A DNA stretch of 64,000 nucleotides from the NCBI GenBank assembly GCA_900540785.1, contig UQHF01000002.1, positions 124,001-188,000 on the forward strand, written 5' to 3'. Shown one piece after another: positions 34,512 to 44,616 of the stretch. Position numbers and translations under genes: made by a program. The stretch's first letter is position 1. Every line of letters begins with the position of its first letter. The notes under the pieces were generated by a model. It saw only the letters and a program-made list of their open reading frames with translations. It did no database searches and was not told the DNA's origin. Source of the DNA: an uncultured Blautia sp. (GTDB lineage: Bacteria > Bacillota > Clostridia > Lachnospirales > Lachnospiraceae).

Positions 34512-35843
34512 ATGAAGAAAAAAATGACAACAAAAATGGCAGCCATATTTTCTGTATGTGCAATGACAATGAGCAGTATAGCAGGACTGGGGGCAATTCA
34601 GGTAAAGGGAGCAGAAAAAGATATTTACAGTATGACAAAGGACGACCTAGAAGGAAGAAAAATAACGATTACAAGTGCAGAAGACTGGTGGCACCCGCCA
34701 TATCAGACACTTGTAGATATGTATCAGGAAGAATTTGGTGTAAAAATAGAGGTGAATATTCTTCCGGCTGATACTGCATCGGAAGTAATAAAATCACAGT
34801 TTTCTACTGGAGAACTGGCAGATATTACTATGAATTCTTCCTCGCCAATGGAACTTACATATATGCGCGCAGATGAGATGCTGGCAGATATGTCAGAAGA
34901 ACCTTGGGTGAAAAATTTGAATGATACAAGCGGATTTGAATACAGTGATGGAAAACTGTATGGAATTCCTCTGGCGTCTCAGGATTATTGGGGATTTTGC
35001 GCTAATAAAAACGTACTTGAAAAATGTGGTCTGGAGGTTCCAGACTCAAAAGAAGAACTTGTAAATTGTTTTGAAGTATTAAAAGAAAATGGATATATTC
35101 CATTTTACAGCGGAGCCGGAGATGCCTGGATGTGTGGAAATATAACTTCCTCTGGTATTTATGCAGATTTGCAGAAAGATCCGGATTTAATTACAAAGTT
35201 TAATACCAACAAAACAAATTATGCGGAAAGCGAAAGCTTTAAAGCGTTGCTTACAGATATGAGTGACTGGGCAGAAAAAGGATATTTCGGAGATAATTTT
35301 ATGTCTCAGACATGGGACGGAATGATGGACGCAGTTGCAAATGATGAGTGCGGATTTAATATCGGACTTACGTCCTGGATGACGACTATGGATTCTACAT
35401 ATGGGGAAGGAACTTCAGATAAGCTGGAATTAATTCCATATTATATCGGGGAAAATGATACAATTTATATGTCTTCTTGTTGTGAATTATATGCAAGTAA
35501 AGACAGTGAAAATTTAGATGTTATAAAACACTTTTTTAACTGGTGTGCGCAACCTGAGAATCTTCAGATATTTTATGATGGACTGGGTTCTTCCTCCATT
35601 TTTAAAGATGTAGTAAGCAATACTCTTTGTGAATCTTCTAAAAATTTGATGGAAAAACTTTCTAACGGAACTTACGGAGTACATGTGGCTCATAATGCAG
35701 TGATTCAGGGACAGGACTGGGACGCATTCTGCTCTTTAATGCAGGAAGTATATATGGGAGATATGACTCCAGAAGAAGCGTGCGAACAGTATGATGAGTT
35801 CCGTCTTTCTATTTGTCAGGCTCTTGGAATGGAAGGTTTCTGA
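34512..35843 (+). CDS. Extracellular sugar-binding protein of an ABC importer
   Basis: A 443-residue family 1 solute-binding protein that captures oligosaccharides outside the membrane. The signal peptide covers residues 1-34 (ending IQVKGAEK). No canonical lipobox is visible; Cys-17 is preceded by FSV, unlike L-A-G-C. The mature part has typical stretches such as ITITSAEDWWHPPYQTLVDMY and MSSCCELYASKDSENLDVIKHFFNW. It is first in the operon, after AAAGGAGATTAAC. A 23-bp perfect hairpin follows the stop, which should raise its mRNA level relative to the permeases. Confidence 0.92.
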   Translation: MKKKMTTKMAAIFSVCAMTMSSIAGLGAIQVKGAEKDIYSMTKDDLEGRKITITSAEDWWHPPYQTLVDMYQEEFGVKIEVNILPADTASEVIKSQFSTGELADITMNSSSPMELTYMRADEMLADMSEEPWVKNLNDTSGFEYSDGKLYGIPLASQDYWGFCANKNVLEKCGLEVPDSKEELVNCFEVLKENGYIPFYSGAGDAWMCGNITSSGIYADLQKDPDLITKFNTNKTNYAESESFKALLTDMSDWAEKGYFGDNFMSQTWDGMMDAVANDECGFNIGLTSWMTTMDSTYGEGTSDKLELIPYYIGENDTIYMSSCCELYASKDSENLDVIKHFFNWCAQPENLQIFYDGLGSSSIFKDVVSNTLCESSKNLMEKLSNGTYGVHVAHNAVIQGQDWDAFCSLMQEVYMGDMTPEEACEQYDEFRLSICQALGMEGF

Positions 35844-35857
35844 TAGAAAAAAAGAAA

Positions 35858-35906
35858 CGGGTAACAATGTGGGGCATGCACTTTGCATGCCCCACATTGT
35901 TACCCG
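35858..35906. repeat. Perfect 23-bp inverted repeat between binding-protein and permease genes
   Basis: CGGGTAACAATGTGGGGCAT... at 35858-35880 is the exact reverse complement of 35884-35906, with only CTT as loop. It starts 14 bp after the binding-protein stop and ends 24 bp before the permease start. There is no T-run, so it is more likely an mRNA 3'-end stabiliser or partial terminator than a full stop. Confidence 0.92.
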
Positions 35907-35930
35907 GATTTGAAAACAGGAGGCATAAAA

Positions 35931-36809
35931 ATGGAAAAAAAGAAAATTTATCCCAGATATTTTTTGATTGTAACAGCATTTGTATATATTGTATTTTTTG
36001 TTATTCCGGGAGTGTTAGGGATTATATATTCCTTTACAGATAAAACAATTTATTCCGGGACAGAGATTGATTTTGTAGGATTCAAAAATTATATACAGCT
36101 TATGAAACAGAACCGGTTTGTGACAGGGCTTAGAAATACGTTTTCTTTTACTATTATTACAACAATCGCGAAAAATGTTCTAGGTTTTGGTCTGGCGATT
36201 GCCTTAAATAGAAAACTGAAAACAAAAAAATATCTTAGGGCAGTTTATTATCTGCCAGTTATTTTAAGTACTCTTATAGTGGCGCAGATTTTTAGAGCAA
36301 TGCTCTTACCGGATAAAGGATTGATCAGCCAGTTTTTAGGCGTATTTTCTGCTGAACTGGCACATTTTGACTGGCTGGGAACAAAATCCACAGCAATGTA
36401 TATGGTTATGCTGGTGGATATATGGAAAGGTGCAGGTTACTGTATGGTAATCTATCTGGCTGGACTGCAGGCAGTTCCGACAGATTGCTATGAAGCTGCA
36501 AATATTGATGGAGCAGGAGGCTGGACAGTGTTCTGGAAAATTACCTTGCCTCTTATGATAAGTTCAGTAAGTATAAATGTTTTATTGTGTATTATCGGAG
36601 GTCTGAAAGTATTTGATCTTGTTCTTGCTCTTACAAAAGGTGGTCCGGGAATGGCTACACAGGTATTGAATACAACAATTTTCTCTTATTTTGGAAGCGG
36701 AGCGCTGGCTACCGGTTGTGCGGCAAACGTCATATTGACTATCTTTGTAATCATCTGTTTTGGTCTTATTAAAAAACTGTTTGGAAAATGGGAGGAGAAG
36801 GTTTTATGA
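35931..36809 (+). CDS. Sugar ABC transporter permease (LplB/UgpA type)
   Basis: A 292-residue permease of the binding-protein-dependent CUT1 class with six membrane segments and the EAA loop YEAANIDGAGGWTVFWKITLPLM, which contacts the ATPase. No ATPase gene is in this locus, so a shared MsmK-like ATPase elsewhere probably energises it, as is usual for Gram-positive CUT1 systems. CAGGAGG lies 7 bp before the ATG; the longer frame from 35883 begins inside the upstream hairpin. It overlaps the second permease start (ATGA). Confidence 0.94.
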   Translation: MEKKKIYPRYFLIVTAFVYIVFFVIPGVLGIIYSFTDKTIYSGTEIDFVGFKNYIQLMKQNRFVTGLRNTFSFTIITTIAKNVLGFGLAIALNRKLKTKKYLRAVYYLPVILSTLIVAQIFRAMLLPDKGLISQFLGVFSAELAHFDWLGTKSTAMYMVMLVDIWKGAGYCMVIYLAGLQAVPTDCYEAANIDGAGGWTVFWKITLPLMISSVSINVLLCIIGGLKVFDLVLALTKGGPGMATQVLNTTIFSYFGSGALATGCAANVILTIFVIICFGLIKKLFGKWEEKVL

Positions 36810-37627
36810 GAATGAAAAAAATCAGAACAGGCATTTTTGAAATTATTTTATGGATTTTCAGTCTCATAGTACTGATTCCTATGGCTGTTATCATCATAAA
36901 TTCTGTAAAAACACCAGCAGAGACAAACGTGTTGACGCTGGCGCTTCCCAAGGTATGGGAGTTCGATAATTTTATCAGGATTTTTCAGGAGACAAATGTA
37001 ATACGCTCTTTTTTGAACAGTGTGGTGATAACAACTTTGAGCATTGGCTTATCTATATTTTTAGGTACAATAGCAGGATATATTTTAAGCCGTAATGGGG
37101 ATTTCTGGAATAAAAAAATATATGCGTTTTTTCTTGCAGGAATGATTGTGCCTTTGCAGATGATTTCTCTTGTTCAGGTTTTGCAAAAAATTCATATGTT
37201 GGATAGCTATGTGGGGCTGATTCTTGTATATGCGGCTATGTTTATACCACAGACTGTGTTTATGGTATACGGTTTTGTAGGCGGTGTTCCAAAAGATATG
37301 GACGAAGCTGGAATCGTAGATGGGTGTACGCCCTGGCAGTTATTTATACGTGTTATGCTACCTTTGTTAAAGCCAATTATCGTTACCTTATTTATTACAC
37401 AATTTGTATTTGTATGGAATGATTTTCAGATGCCGTTGTATTTAATTAAAAGTTCGGAAAACTGGACGCTTGTACTTGGCGTATATAATTTTATGGGGCA
37501 GTTTAACAGCGAATGGAATATGGTATGTGCTTACATTCTGGTCTGCACTCTTCCGGCGGTATTAATATATATTTTAGGGCAGAAATATATTGTAGACGGT
37601 ATGGTAGCAGGAGCTGTAAAAGGTTGA
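36806..37627 (+). CDS. Sugar ABC transporter permease (LplC/UgpE type)
   Basis: A 273-residue second permease subunit with six membrane segments and the EAA loop DEAGIVDGCTPWQLFIRVMLPLLKP. It pairs with the upstream permease to form the channel for the binding protein's oligosaccharide. The start ATG overlaps the preceding stop and has GGGAGGAGAAGG upstream. It is followed by the GH42 gene 12 bp later. Confidence 0.94.
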   Translation: MRMKKIRTGIFEIILWIFSLIVLIPMAVIIINSVKTPAETNVLTLALPKVWEFDNFIRIFQETNVIRSFLNSVVITTLSIGLSIFLGTIAGYILSRNGDFWNKKIYAFFLAGMIVPLQMISLVQVLQKIHMLDSYVGLILVYAAMFIPQTVFMVYGFVGGVPKDMDEAGIVDGCTPWQLFIRVMLPLLKPIIVTLFITQFVFVWNDFQMPLYLIKSSENWTLVLGVYNFMGQFNSEWNMVCAYILVCTLPAVLIYILGQKYIVDGMVAGAVKG

Positions 37628-37639
37628 CGGAGGAAACAT

Positions 37640-39631
37640 ATGGAACAAACAGATAAAAGAATGAAAAAGATAAAATTTGGCGTTGATTATTATCCGGAAC
37701 ACTGGCCGGAAGAACGCTGGGAAACAGACGCAATGCTGATGAAAGATATGGGGATACAGGTTGTGCGTATGGCTGAGTTTGCCTGGCAGAAGATGGAACC
37801 TAGAGAAAGCGAATTTCATTTTGACTGGCTGGACAGAGCAATAGAGATTATGGGGAAATATGGAATTTATACGGTGTTGGGAACTCCGACAGCAGCTCCG
37901 CCTGCGTGGATTATTGAAAAAAACAAGGAGATTCTTCCGGTAGATTCTCTGGGACACAGAAAAAGTTTTGGAGGACGCCATCATGACTGCCAGAGTAACG
38001 AAAATTACAGAAGACATATACGACGTATAGTAACTGCGATGGCAGAACATTTTAAAAATAATCCCTGCGTAATTGGCTGGCAGATAGATAATGAACTGGG
38101 AAATAGTCATGAAGATCTCTGTATGTGCGAGAACTGCAGGAATGCTTTTGGTAAGTGGCTTCAGGAAAAATACGGAAATATAGAAACATTAAATGAAGCG
38201 TGGGGAACCGTATTCTGGAGTCAGACTTATGACGATTTTGAACAGATTCCGGCACCTTTACAGACGCCAACAGTACATAATCCATCATTAATGTTAAACT
38301 GGAAAAGATTTTGTTCGGATCTTGTTACAGATTTTCATAAAATGCAAATTCAGATTATAAAAAGTATCGCTCCGCATCAGAAGGTAACCCATAATCTGAT
38401 GGGATTTTATGATAAAACGGACTACTTTAAAATGGCAGAAGATTTGGATTTTGCTTCAAATGATCAGTATCCGACAGGATATTATTTTGCGCCGCCGGGA
38501 CAGGATGCCAGTGAGGTTGCAGCCTGTATGGATTTTATTCGATGCGTAAAGCAAAAAGGCTTCTGGATGATGGAATTGGAGTCAGGAGCTACAGGAGGAA
38601 GTATAATTGGAACAAATCCGAGACCAGGACAGAATCGTCTGTGGACTGCACAGTGTGTGGCACACGGGGCAGATACGATTGTATATTTCAGATGGAGAAC
38701 ATGTTTGTTCGGGGCAGAACAGTTCTGGCATGGAATTTTGCCTCATAATGGAAAACCAGGACGAAGATACCGGGAAATACAAGATACGATTCGTTGCCTC
38801 GCTCCTGTTATGGAAGATATTCAAGGAATAGTGACAAAAGGAGCAGCAGGTATTTTATTTTCCTATGATGAGGAGTGGGCGATAAAGCTTCAGCCACAGC
38901 ACCCGGAGATTACTTATCCGGGAGAAATATTAACATATTATCGGCAATTTTATCAGCGGAATATAACAGTGGATTTCGTACCTTTTGAGAGAGATTTTAC
39001 AGAATATAAGATTTTGGCAGCTCCCCTTTTATATCTTATGAATCCGGAACTGGAGCGGAAGCTTACAGACTATGTGCAAGATGGCGGTACGCTTATTCTG
39101 TCTATGCGGACAGGTGTTATGAATATGGATAATGTGTGTATGAGCGAACTTCCTCTTCCGGGAACTCTGGGAGAAATCGCAGGAATTGAGATAGAAGAAT
39201 ACGATTCTCTTATAGGAAGAACTGTTTCCCTGTCGTATGAAAATAGAGGAGGAACGGCATATAAATGGTGTGATATTATAAAACCTGTTTCAGCAGAGAG
39301 TCTGGTTTCATATGATTCTGATTATTATAAAGGAAAAGCAGCAGTGACAGTAAATCAATATGGCAGAGGAAAGGTATATTATATAGGGACAGAACCAGAT
39401 GAGGATACTATGAGCTGGATTTTTGACAGAGTGATGCAGGGAATTCCTGTTTTTGATTCAGGAAATAAAAATGTAGAATTATCTGTCCGCAAGGGAAGAA
39501 AGAAAGATTATCTGTTTGTGATAAATCATTCCGGGGAAGAGCAGAAAGCAAAAATTCCGGAAGAATGGAAAGAAAAAAAGATAACTTTGGAGCCTTTTGG
39601 AGTATATGTAGTAGAAAAGGAGCATAGATGA
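37640..39631 (+). CDS. GH42 beta-galactosidase
   Basis: Retaining glycosidase of 663 residues acting on beta-galactosides (or alpha-L-arabinopyranosides) inside the cell; no signal peptide. The N-terminal barrel begins GVDYYPEHWPEERW. The acid/base Glu is in GWQIDNELGNS and the nucleophile Glu in FWMMELESGATGG. The Cys cluster CMCENCRNAF of the zinc-binding type is present. A trimerisation domain and a small C-terminal beta domain follow. CGGAGG precedes the ATG. It sits after the importer, so it processes imported galactose-bearing oligosaccharides. Confidence 0.95.
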   Translation: MEQTDKRMKKIKFGVDYYPEHWPEERWETDAMLMKDMGIQVVRMAEFAWQKMEPRESEFHFDWLDRAIEIMGKYGIYTVLGTPTAAPPAWIIEKNKEILPVDSLGHRKSFGGRHHDCQSNENYRRHIRRIVTAMAEHFKNNPCVIGWQIDNELGNSHEDLCMCENCRNAFGKWLQEKYGNIETLNEAWGTVFWSQTYDDFEQIPAPLQTPTVHNPSLMLNWKRFCSDLVTDFHKMQIQIIKSIAPHQKVTHNLMGFYDKTDYFKMAEDLDFASNDQYPTGYYFAPPGQDASEVAACMDFIRCVKQKGFWMMELESGATGGSIIGTNPRPGQNRLWTAQCVAHGADTIVYFRWRTCLFGAEQFWHGILPHNGKPGRRYREIQDTIRCLAPVMEDIQGIVTKGAAGILFSYDEEWAIKLQPQHPEITYPGEILTYYRQFYQRNITVDFVPFERDFTEYKILAAPLLYLMNPELERKLTDYVQDGGTLILSMRTGVMNMDNVCMSELPLPGTLGEIAGIEIEEYDSLIGRTVSLSYENRGGTAYKWCDIIKPVSAESLVSYDSDYYKGKAAVTVNQYGRGKVYYIGTEPDEDTMSWIFDRVMQGIPVFDSGNKNVELSVRKGRKKDYLFVINHSGEEQKAKIPEEWKEKKITLEPFGVYVVEKEHR

Positions 39632-39632
39632 A

Positions 39633-42287
39633 ATGAAATCCCGTTTGCAGCAAAATTTGGAAGGAAATTGGGAAAATTATATTTTTCCTTTTTTCTGGCA
39701 GTCAGGCAATTCCCAGGAAGAAATTCTTATAGAACTTGAAAAAATATACGATTGTGGAATTCGTGCCGTGTGTGTGGAGGCACGTCCGCATCCGGATTAC
39801 GGCGGTCCGCGCTGGTGGAGAGATATGGATTTAATTATGGATTTCGCCAGAGAACGTGAAATGAAGGTATGGCTTCTTGATGATGACCGATTTCCTACAG
39901 GGCATTGTAATAAGGCGTTTTCTGATGAAAAAAATCCTTTGTCTGTCAGGTTTTTGACAGTACACAACACAGATGTAAAAGGACCTTTGACACCAGGATA
40001 CATGTTGATAAAAAGTCTTTTTGCAGAAGACGATGAACTGATAGGAGTCATTGCCTGCCGACGGAAAGAGGAGAGTACGAAAGAACTGATTTTGGACAGT
40101 GCAGTAGACATCACTTCTTTTGTGGAAAATGGCTGGTTGTGCTGGGACATTCCGGAGGGACTTTGGAGAATTCTTGTGTTTTATACTACACGAAAAGGAA
40201 ATGGAAAACTGGATTATTTTAATATTATTGATTCTGATTCCGTAAAAATTCTTCTGGAACAGGTATATGAACCACACTATGCGCATTATGGAAAGGATTT
40301 TGGTTCTACATTTCAGGGATTTTTTTCAGATGAGCCTGAGTTTTCCAATCTTCCGGGATATAATTTTCAGGCGCGTCTTGGAGAAGATATGCCGTTTATT
40401 CCCTGGAGCAAAGAACTTTTCCAAAGATTAAAAGGAAAATGGGGTGATGATTTTCTTAGGAATTTGCCGGCTCTATGGTACGAGTGTGGAAAGAAAACGT
40501 CACATATCCGTTATGAATATATGAATGAAGTCACAAAACAACTGGAGACTGCATTTTCAAAACAAATTCAGAACTGGTGCAAAACACATCATGTAAAACA
40601 TATTGGTCATATAGTGGAAGATGACAATTCTCATGGAAGACTGGGCTGTAGTACAGGGCATTATTTTAGAAGTATTGGCAGTATGGACATGGCTGGGGTA
40701 GATGTAGTAACACAGCAGATTATGCCGGGAATGGATCAGGGAGAGCATCAGTGGGTGGCTTCCTCCAGAGACGGAGAATTTTTTCATTACGGGCTTGGAA
40801 AGCTTGCCAGTTCTCTGGCGCATATTGATGTCGGAAAAAAGGGAAACTCTATGTGTGAGATTTTTGGTGCTTTTGGCTGGCAGGAAGGATTGGGATTAAT
40901 GAAGTGGCTGACAGACCATATGATCAGTCGTGGAGTGAATCATTTTACACCACATGCTTTTTCTTTGAAACCATATCCGGATTCAGATTGTCCACCTCAC
41001 TTTTATGCACATGGAAACCAGCCTCAGTATAGAGACTTCGGACATCTTATGAACTATATGAATCGTTTGTCGCATCTTTTTTCAGGTGGAATATATCCGG
41101 CAAGAATAGCAGTCCTGTATCATGCAGACGCAGAGTGGGCAGGGGAGGTGATGCTGTATCAGAAACCAGTTAAGGAAATGCAGCAAAATCAGATAGAATG
41201 TGATGTAATTCCCGCAGACTTGCTGGAAAAGAACAATTCCTATGGAGCTATTTTTAAAGATGGAATCTATGTGGCAGGACAGCATTATCAGATTCTTCTG
41301 ATTCCTGGCTGCAAATATATTCCATTGTCTGTCGCCAGATTTATTTTGGAAGAAAAAAATAATACGAAGTGTATTTTTGTAGGACGGCTTCCAGAAGGAA
41401 TTTGTGACCAGACGGAGGAAGAAGAGGAGCTAATTCAGAAGCTTTCAAATGAGGAGATGGTTCCTCTTTCACAGCTTGCCGGAAGAGTCAGAGAATTGTG
41501 TACTTCTTTTGTGGAGACAGAAAGGGAATTTCCAAAGCTTTGTATATATCCTTATATAGAAAAAGATGGAACGGCGTATATTTTCTTTTTTAATGAAGAC
41601 ATAAAAGAGGAGATACACTGCCGGATAAAAATAAGATATGGCACAGAAGAAGATGAGCTGTTATATTATGATGTTTTTCATAACAGATGCTTTCACATGA
41701 AGAGCGAATATAAAGATAGCTGCTTTCAGACGGAAATTCATGTGGAACCGGGAGAATCGTTTGTGCTTGTGGTAAAGAAAAAAGAAGAAAATTTTTGTAC
41801 GTCTGCTTATTGTGTAGGCAGAGGAGAAATTTTTGAAACAGCCGGAAAATGGGAAATAAGTTATCAAGATGTGCAAGAAACAGAATGGCACACATTAAAA
41901 GAGATTTCAGAAGAAGAGAAGTTCCCTGATGTGACACCGTGGTTAATAAAAGAAGGTTTCAGCGGCATTCTTGCATATGAGACAATCCTGTCTGTTTCAA
42001 AAAAACAGGCGGGACGTTATAAAATGTGTATATTCGGAAAAACAGACAGCGTAGATATTTTTATAAATGGAAAATACACGGATACAGTAATTGGAAGTCC
42101 TTCATATGCTGACGTATTTCTGGAAAAAGGCGAAAATATCCTCCGTCTGGAACTGCCGCTTACACCTGTATGGAGAGACGGGGACCCCTGGTCTTCTCTT
42201 ACTGTGCTGTCTTCTCCGGGATTGAAAAAAAGACCGACATTTATCAAATACGAGGAGGAAGAACATGAACGAGAAACTTGTATATGA
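39633..42287 (+). CDS. GH106-like glycoside hydrolase (putative)
   Basis: An 884-residue cytoplasmic protein. The N-terminal half is a barrel with ARPHPDYGGPRWWRDMDLI and KVWLLDDDRFPTG, a pattern shared with GH106-type alpha-L-rhamnosidases and related uncharacterised hydrolases. SDEPEF and HIVEDDNSHG offer candidate acidic catalytic residues. The last 120 residues form a GH2-like sugar-binding jelly roll (AGRYKMCIFGKTDSVDIFINGKY). Family and bond specificity are inferred. It starts 1 bp after the GH42 stop and overlaps the GH95 start by 23 bp, so it is tightly coupled. Confidence 0.72.
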   Translation: MKSRLQQNLEGNWENYIFPFFWQSGNSQEEILIELEKIYDCGIRAVCVEARPHPDYGGPRWWRDMDLIMDFAREREMKVWLLDDDRFPTGHCNKAFSDEKNPLSVRFLTVHNTDVKGPLTPGYMLIKSLFAEDDELIGVIACRRKEESTKELILDSAVDITSFVENGWLCWDIPEGLWRILVFYTTRKGNGKLDYFNIIDSDSVKILLEQVYEPHYAHYGKDFGSTFQGFFSDEPEFSNLPGYNFQARLGEDMPFIPWSKELFQRLKGKWGDDFLRNLPALWYECGKKTSHIRYEYMNEVTKQLETAFSKQIQNWCKTHHVKHIGHIVEDDNSHGRLGCSTGHYFRSIGSMDMAGVDVVTQQIMPGMDQGEHQWVASSRDGEFFHYGLGKLASSLAHIDVGKKGNSMCEIFGAFGWQEGLGLMKWLTDHMISRGVNHFTPHAFSLKPYPDSDCPPHFYAHGNQPQYRDFGHLMNYMNRLSHLFSGGIYPARIAVLYHADAEWAGEVMLYQKPVKEMQQNQIECDVIPADLLEKNNSYGAIFKDGIYVAGQHYQILLIPGCKYIPLSVARFILEEKNNTKCIFVGRLPEGICDQTEEEEELIQKLSNEEMVPLSQLAGRVRELCTSFVETEREFPKLCIYPYIEKDGTAYIFFFNEDIKEEIHCRIKIRYGTEEDELLYYDVFHNRCFHMKSEYKDSCFQTEIHVEPGESFVLVVKKKEENFCTSAYCVGRGEIFETAGKWEISYQDVQETEWHTLKEISEEEKFPDVTPWLIKEGFSGILAYETILSVSKKQAGRYKMCIFGKTDSVDIFINGKYTDTVIGSPSYADVFLEKGENILRLELPLTPVWRDGDPWSSLTVLSSPGLKKRPTFIKYEEEEHERETCI

Positions 42288-44616
42288 GGAAGGCGCATCA
42301 AAATTTTCAGAAGCATTACCTGTTGGAAACGGTTCGCTTGGAGCTATGGTATACGGCAACTTTCCATGCTTTTACTATTCTCTGAATGAAGATACACTGT
42401 GGTCAGGACGACCGGGACAGAAAAAACAGGTAGAAGTAAGGGAAGAAGAACGAAAAAAGGTGAGAGCGCATTTAAGTGCTGGGAATTATAAAGAAGCACA
42501 GGATATAGTGCAGACTTATATGACTGGAGAACAGTACAGCGAATCTTATCTGGGAGCAGGATACCTGTATTTAAAATTTCCGGATACATTGAACAAAAAT
42601 AAAATTGTTCGTGAATTGAACCTGGATACTGCATGTGCAGAAACTGGCATAGATACAGAAGAAGGGCATATCAAAATTGAAAGTTTTGTATCAGGAAAGG
42701 ATAAGGTTCTTTTTACACATATTTTGGCAGAAAAACCGGTTTCTTTGGATATTACTGCAGAAAGCAGTCTGCGTTTTTATATCAGGGCAGATAAAGAAGA
42801 ACTGGAGCTTTGCGGAGAAGCGCCTTCGCATGTGGAACCCAATTATGTAGAATGTCCAAAACCGATCATTTATGGGAAAGGTATGAGATTTTCGATACTT
42901 ACAAAAATACAGTGTGATGGGGAAAGCACTGCGCATGAAGATGAAATCCATATAAGCGAAGCAACAGAAATTTCTGTTTATACAGTAATTACAACCGGTT
43001 TTCGTGGATATGAGAGCTCGCTGGAACACAGCAGAGAAAAATTAAGAAATCAAGGAAGAAAAATCATACAGTCTGCCATAAAATATCAGAGTGAGGAATT
43101 GAAAAAAAGACATGTAAGATGTTATAAAAGACTGTTTGACAGGGTTTCTTTTCATCTTGCTTCTTCTGTAAAAAATGCGTCTTTGTATGAGTTTTTATTT
43201 CAGTATGGAAGGTATCTTATGATTTCTTCTTCCTCGCCTTGCAGTACCTATAGTCAACCCGCAAATCTTCAGGGAATCTGGTGTGAAGATGTACGTTCTG
43301 TATGGAGCAGTAATTTCACAGTAAATATTAATACAGAAATGAATTACTGGCTTACAGGACCATGTGCATTAAGTGAATGCGACAGACCGCTCATTCAGAT
43401 GATTCAGGATATATCTGTGGAGGGAGAAAAAACAGCACGGGAGACATGGGGGTGTAAAGGCTGGGCTGCGTGTCATAATATTGATTTGTGGAGACAGACA
43501 GCACCTGTGAAAGGGAAAGCGAAATGGTCTTATTGGCCAATGGGAGGAATATGGCTTGCAACGCATTTATATCAGCATTATCTTTATACAAATGATGCTG
43601 ATTTTCTGGAAAAACAGGCATATCCTGTTATGAAAAAAGCAAGTGAATTTTGTATGGATTTTATGTATGAAGAAAACGGTATCTGGTTTACCATGCCGGA
43701 CACTTCCCCGGAGAATACATTTATAGACGAAAAGGGAAATGAGTGCTGTATTAGCAAATCTGTGACAATGGATCAGGCGCTTATGCGGGAAATTATGACA
43801 GATACTCTTGAGGCAGGGAAACTTCTTGCGGAAACACCAGATTTTTTAAATAACCTGGAAAGTGCACTTGGAAGGTTAAAAGAATATCAGACAGGTACAG
43901 AAGGACAGTTATTGGAGTGGGCTGAAGAGTACAGAGAAACAGATATACATCATCGTCATTTTGCTCATCTTGTAGGATTTCATCCGTTTCATCAGATTGA
44001 TTCGGATACAAGACCGGAACTTATTCCTGCTGTAAAACAGGTTTTGCGTAAGAGAACGGAAGGCATGAAAATGAAAATTGGTTGGAATGAGGGGTGGCTT
44101 ACAAATTTTTATGCCCGTCTGAAAGATGGAGAGAGGGCGAAAGAGCACTTGGATATTTTTTGGAAGAACTGTGCATATTCAAACTTTCTCGGACTTCACC
44201 CTCCTCTTGGTGAATCTCCAGGTGAAAAAGAAATTTTTCAGATAGATGGAAACTTTGGAATTACGGCGGGAATCGGCGAAATGTTGATGCAGGGGAAAAA
44301 AGGGCAGATTATTATTCTTCCAGCTCTGCCGGATTCGTGGAATGAAGGAGAAATAAAAGGAATGAGAGCGCCTGGCAATCACAAAGTCTATATAAGCTGG
44401 AAAAACTGTCAGCTAAAAGAGGGGGGTGTCACAGGGGGGAAAAGAGAGAAGATTATGCTTATATATCAATGGCCTTTTTTGGTTTTAGATGAAACAGGAA
44501 AAGAAAAAAGGGCAGTTTTAGAAAACGGAGAATATTGTGCAGTTATGGAATTGGAGAAAGAAAAACAGTTCAGAATTTTTCCTGTCAGGGAAAGGCAGGA
44601 GGCTGCGTATGATTAA
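42265..44616 (+). CDS. GH95 alpha-L-fucosidase (or alpha-L-galactosidase)
   Basis: Inverting glycosidase of 783 residues without a signal peptide. The N-terminal beta-sandwich begins ALPVGNGSLGAMVYGN and SLNEDTLWSGRPG. The six-hairpin catalytic domain carries PANLQGIWCEDVRSVWSSNF, NINTEMNYWLTGPCAL, HRHFAHLVGFHPFHQID and GNFGITAGIGEML, all GH95 hallmarks. GH95 enzymes remove alpha-1,2-fucose from host glycans and milk oligosaccharides, or L-galactose from plant xyloglucan. An intracellular place fits trimming of imported oligosaccharides. GAGGAGGAAGAAC precedes the ATG. Confidence 0.94.
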   Translation: MNEKLVYEEGASKFSEALPVGNGSLGAMVYGNFPCFYYSLNEDTLWSGRPGQKKQVEVREEERKKVRAHLSAGNYKEAQDIVQTYMTGEQYSESYLGAGYLYLKFPDTLNKNKIVRELNLDTACAETGIDTEEGHIKIESFVSGKDKVLFTHILAEKPVSLDITAESSLRFYIRADKEELELCGEAPSHVEPNYVECPKPIIYGKGMRFSILTKIQCDGESTAHEDEIHISEATEISVYTVITTGFRGYESSLEHSREKLRNQGRKIIQSAIKYQSEELKKRHVRCYKRLFDRVSFHLASSVKNASLYEFLFQYGRYLMISSSSPCSTYSQPANLQGIWCEDVRSVWSSNFTVNINTEMNYWLTGPCALSECDRPLIQMIQDISVEGEKTARETWGCKGWAACHNIDLWRQTAPVKGKAKWSYWPMGGIWLATHLYQHYLYTNDADFLEKQAYPVMKKASEFCMDFMYEENGIWFTMPDTSPENTFIDEKGNECCISKSVTMDQALMREIMTDTLEAGKLLAETPDFLNNLESALGRLKEYQTGTEGQLLEWAEEYRETDIHHRHFAHLVGFHPFHQIDSDTRPELIPAVKQVLRKRTEGMKMKIGWNEGWLTNFYARLKDGERAKEHLDIFWKNCAYSNFLGLHPPLGESPGEKEIFQIDGNFGITAGIGEMLMQGKKGQIIILPALPDSWNEGEIKGMRAPGNHKVYISWKNCQLKEGGVTGGKREKIMLIYQWPFLVLDETGKEKRAVLENGEYCAVMELEKEKQFRIFPVRERQEAAYD

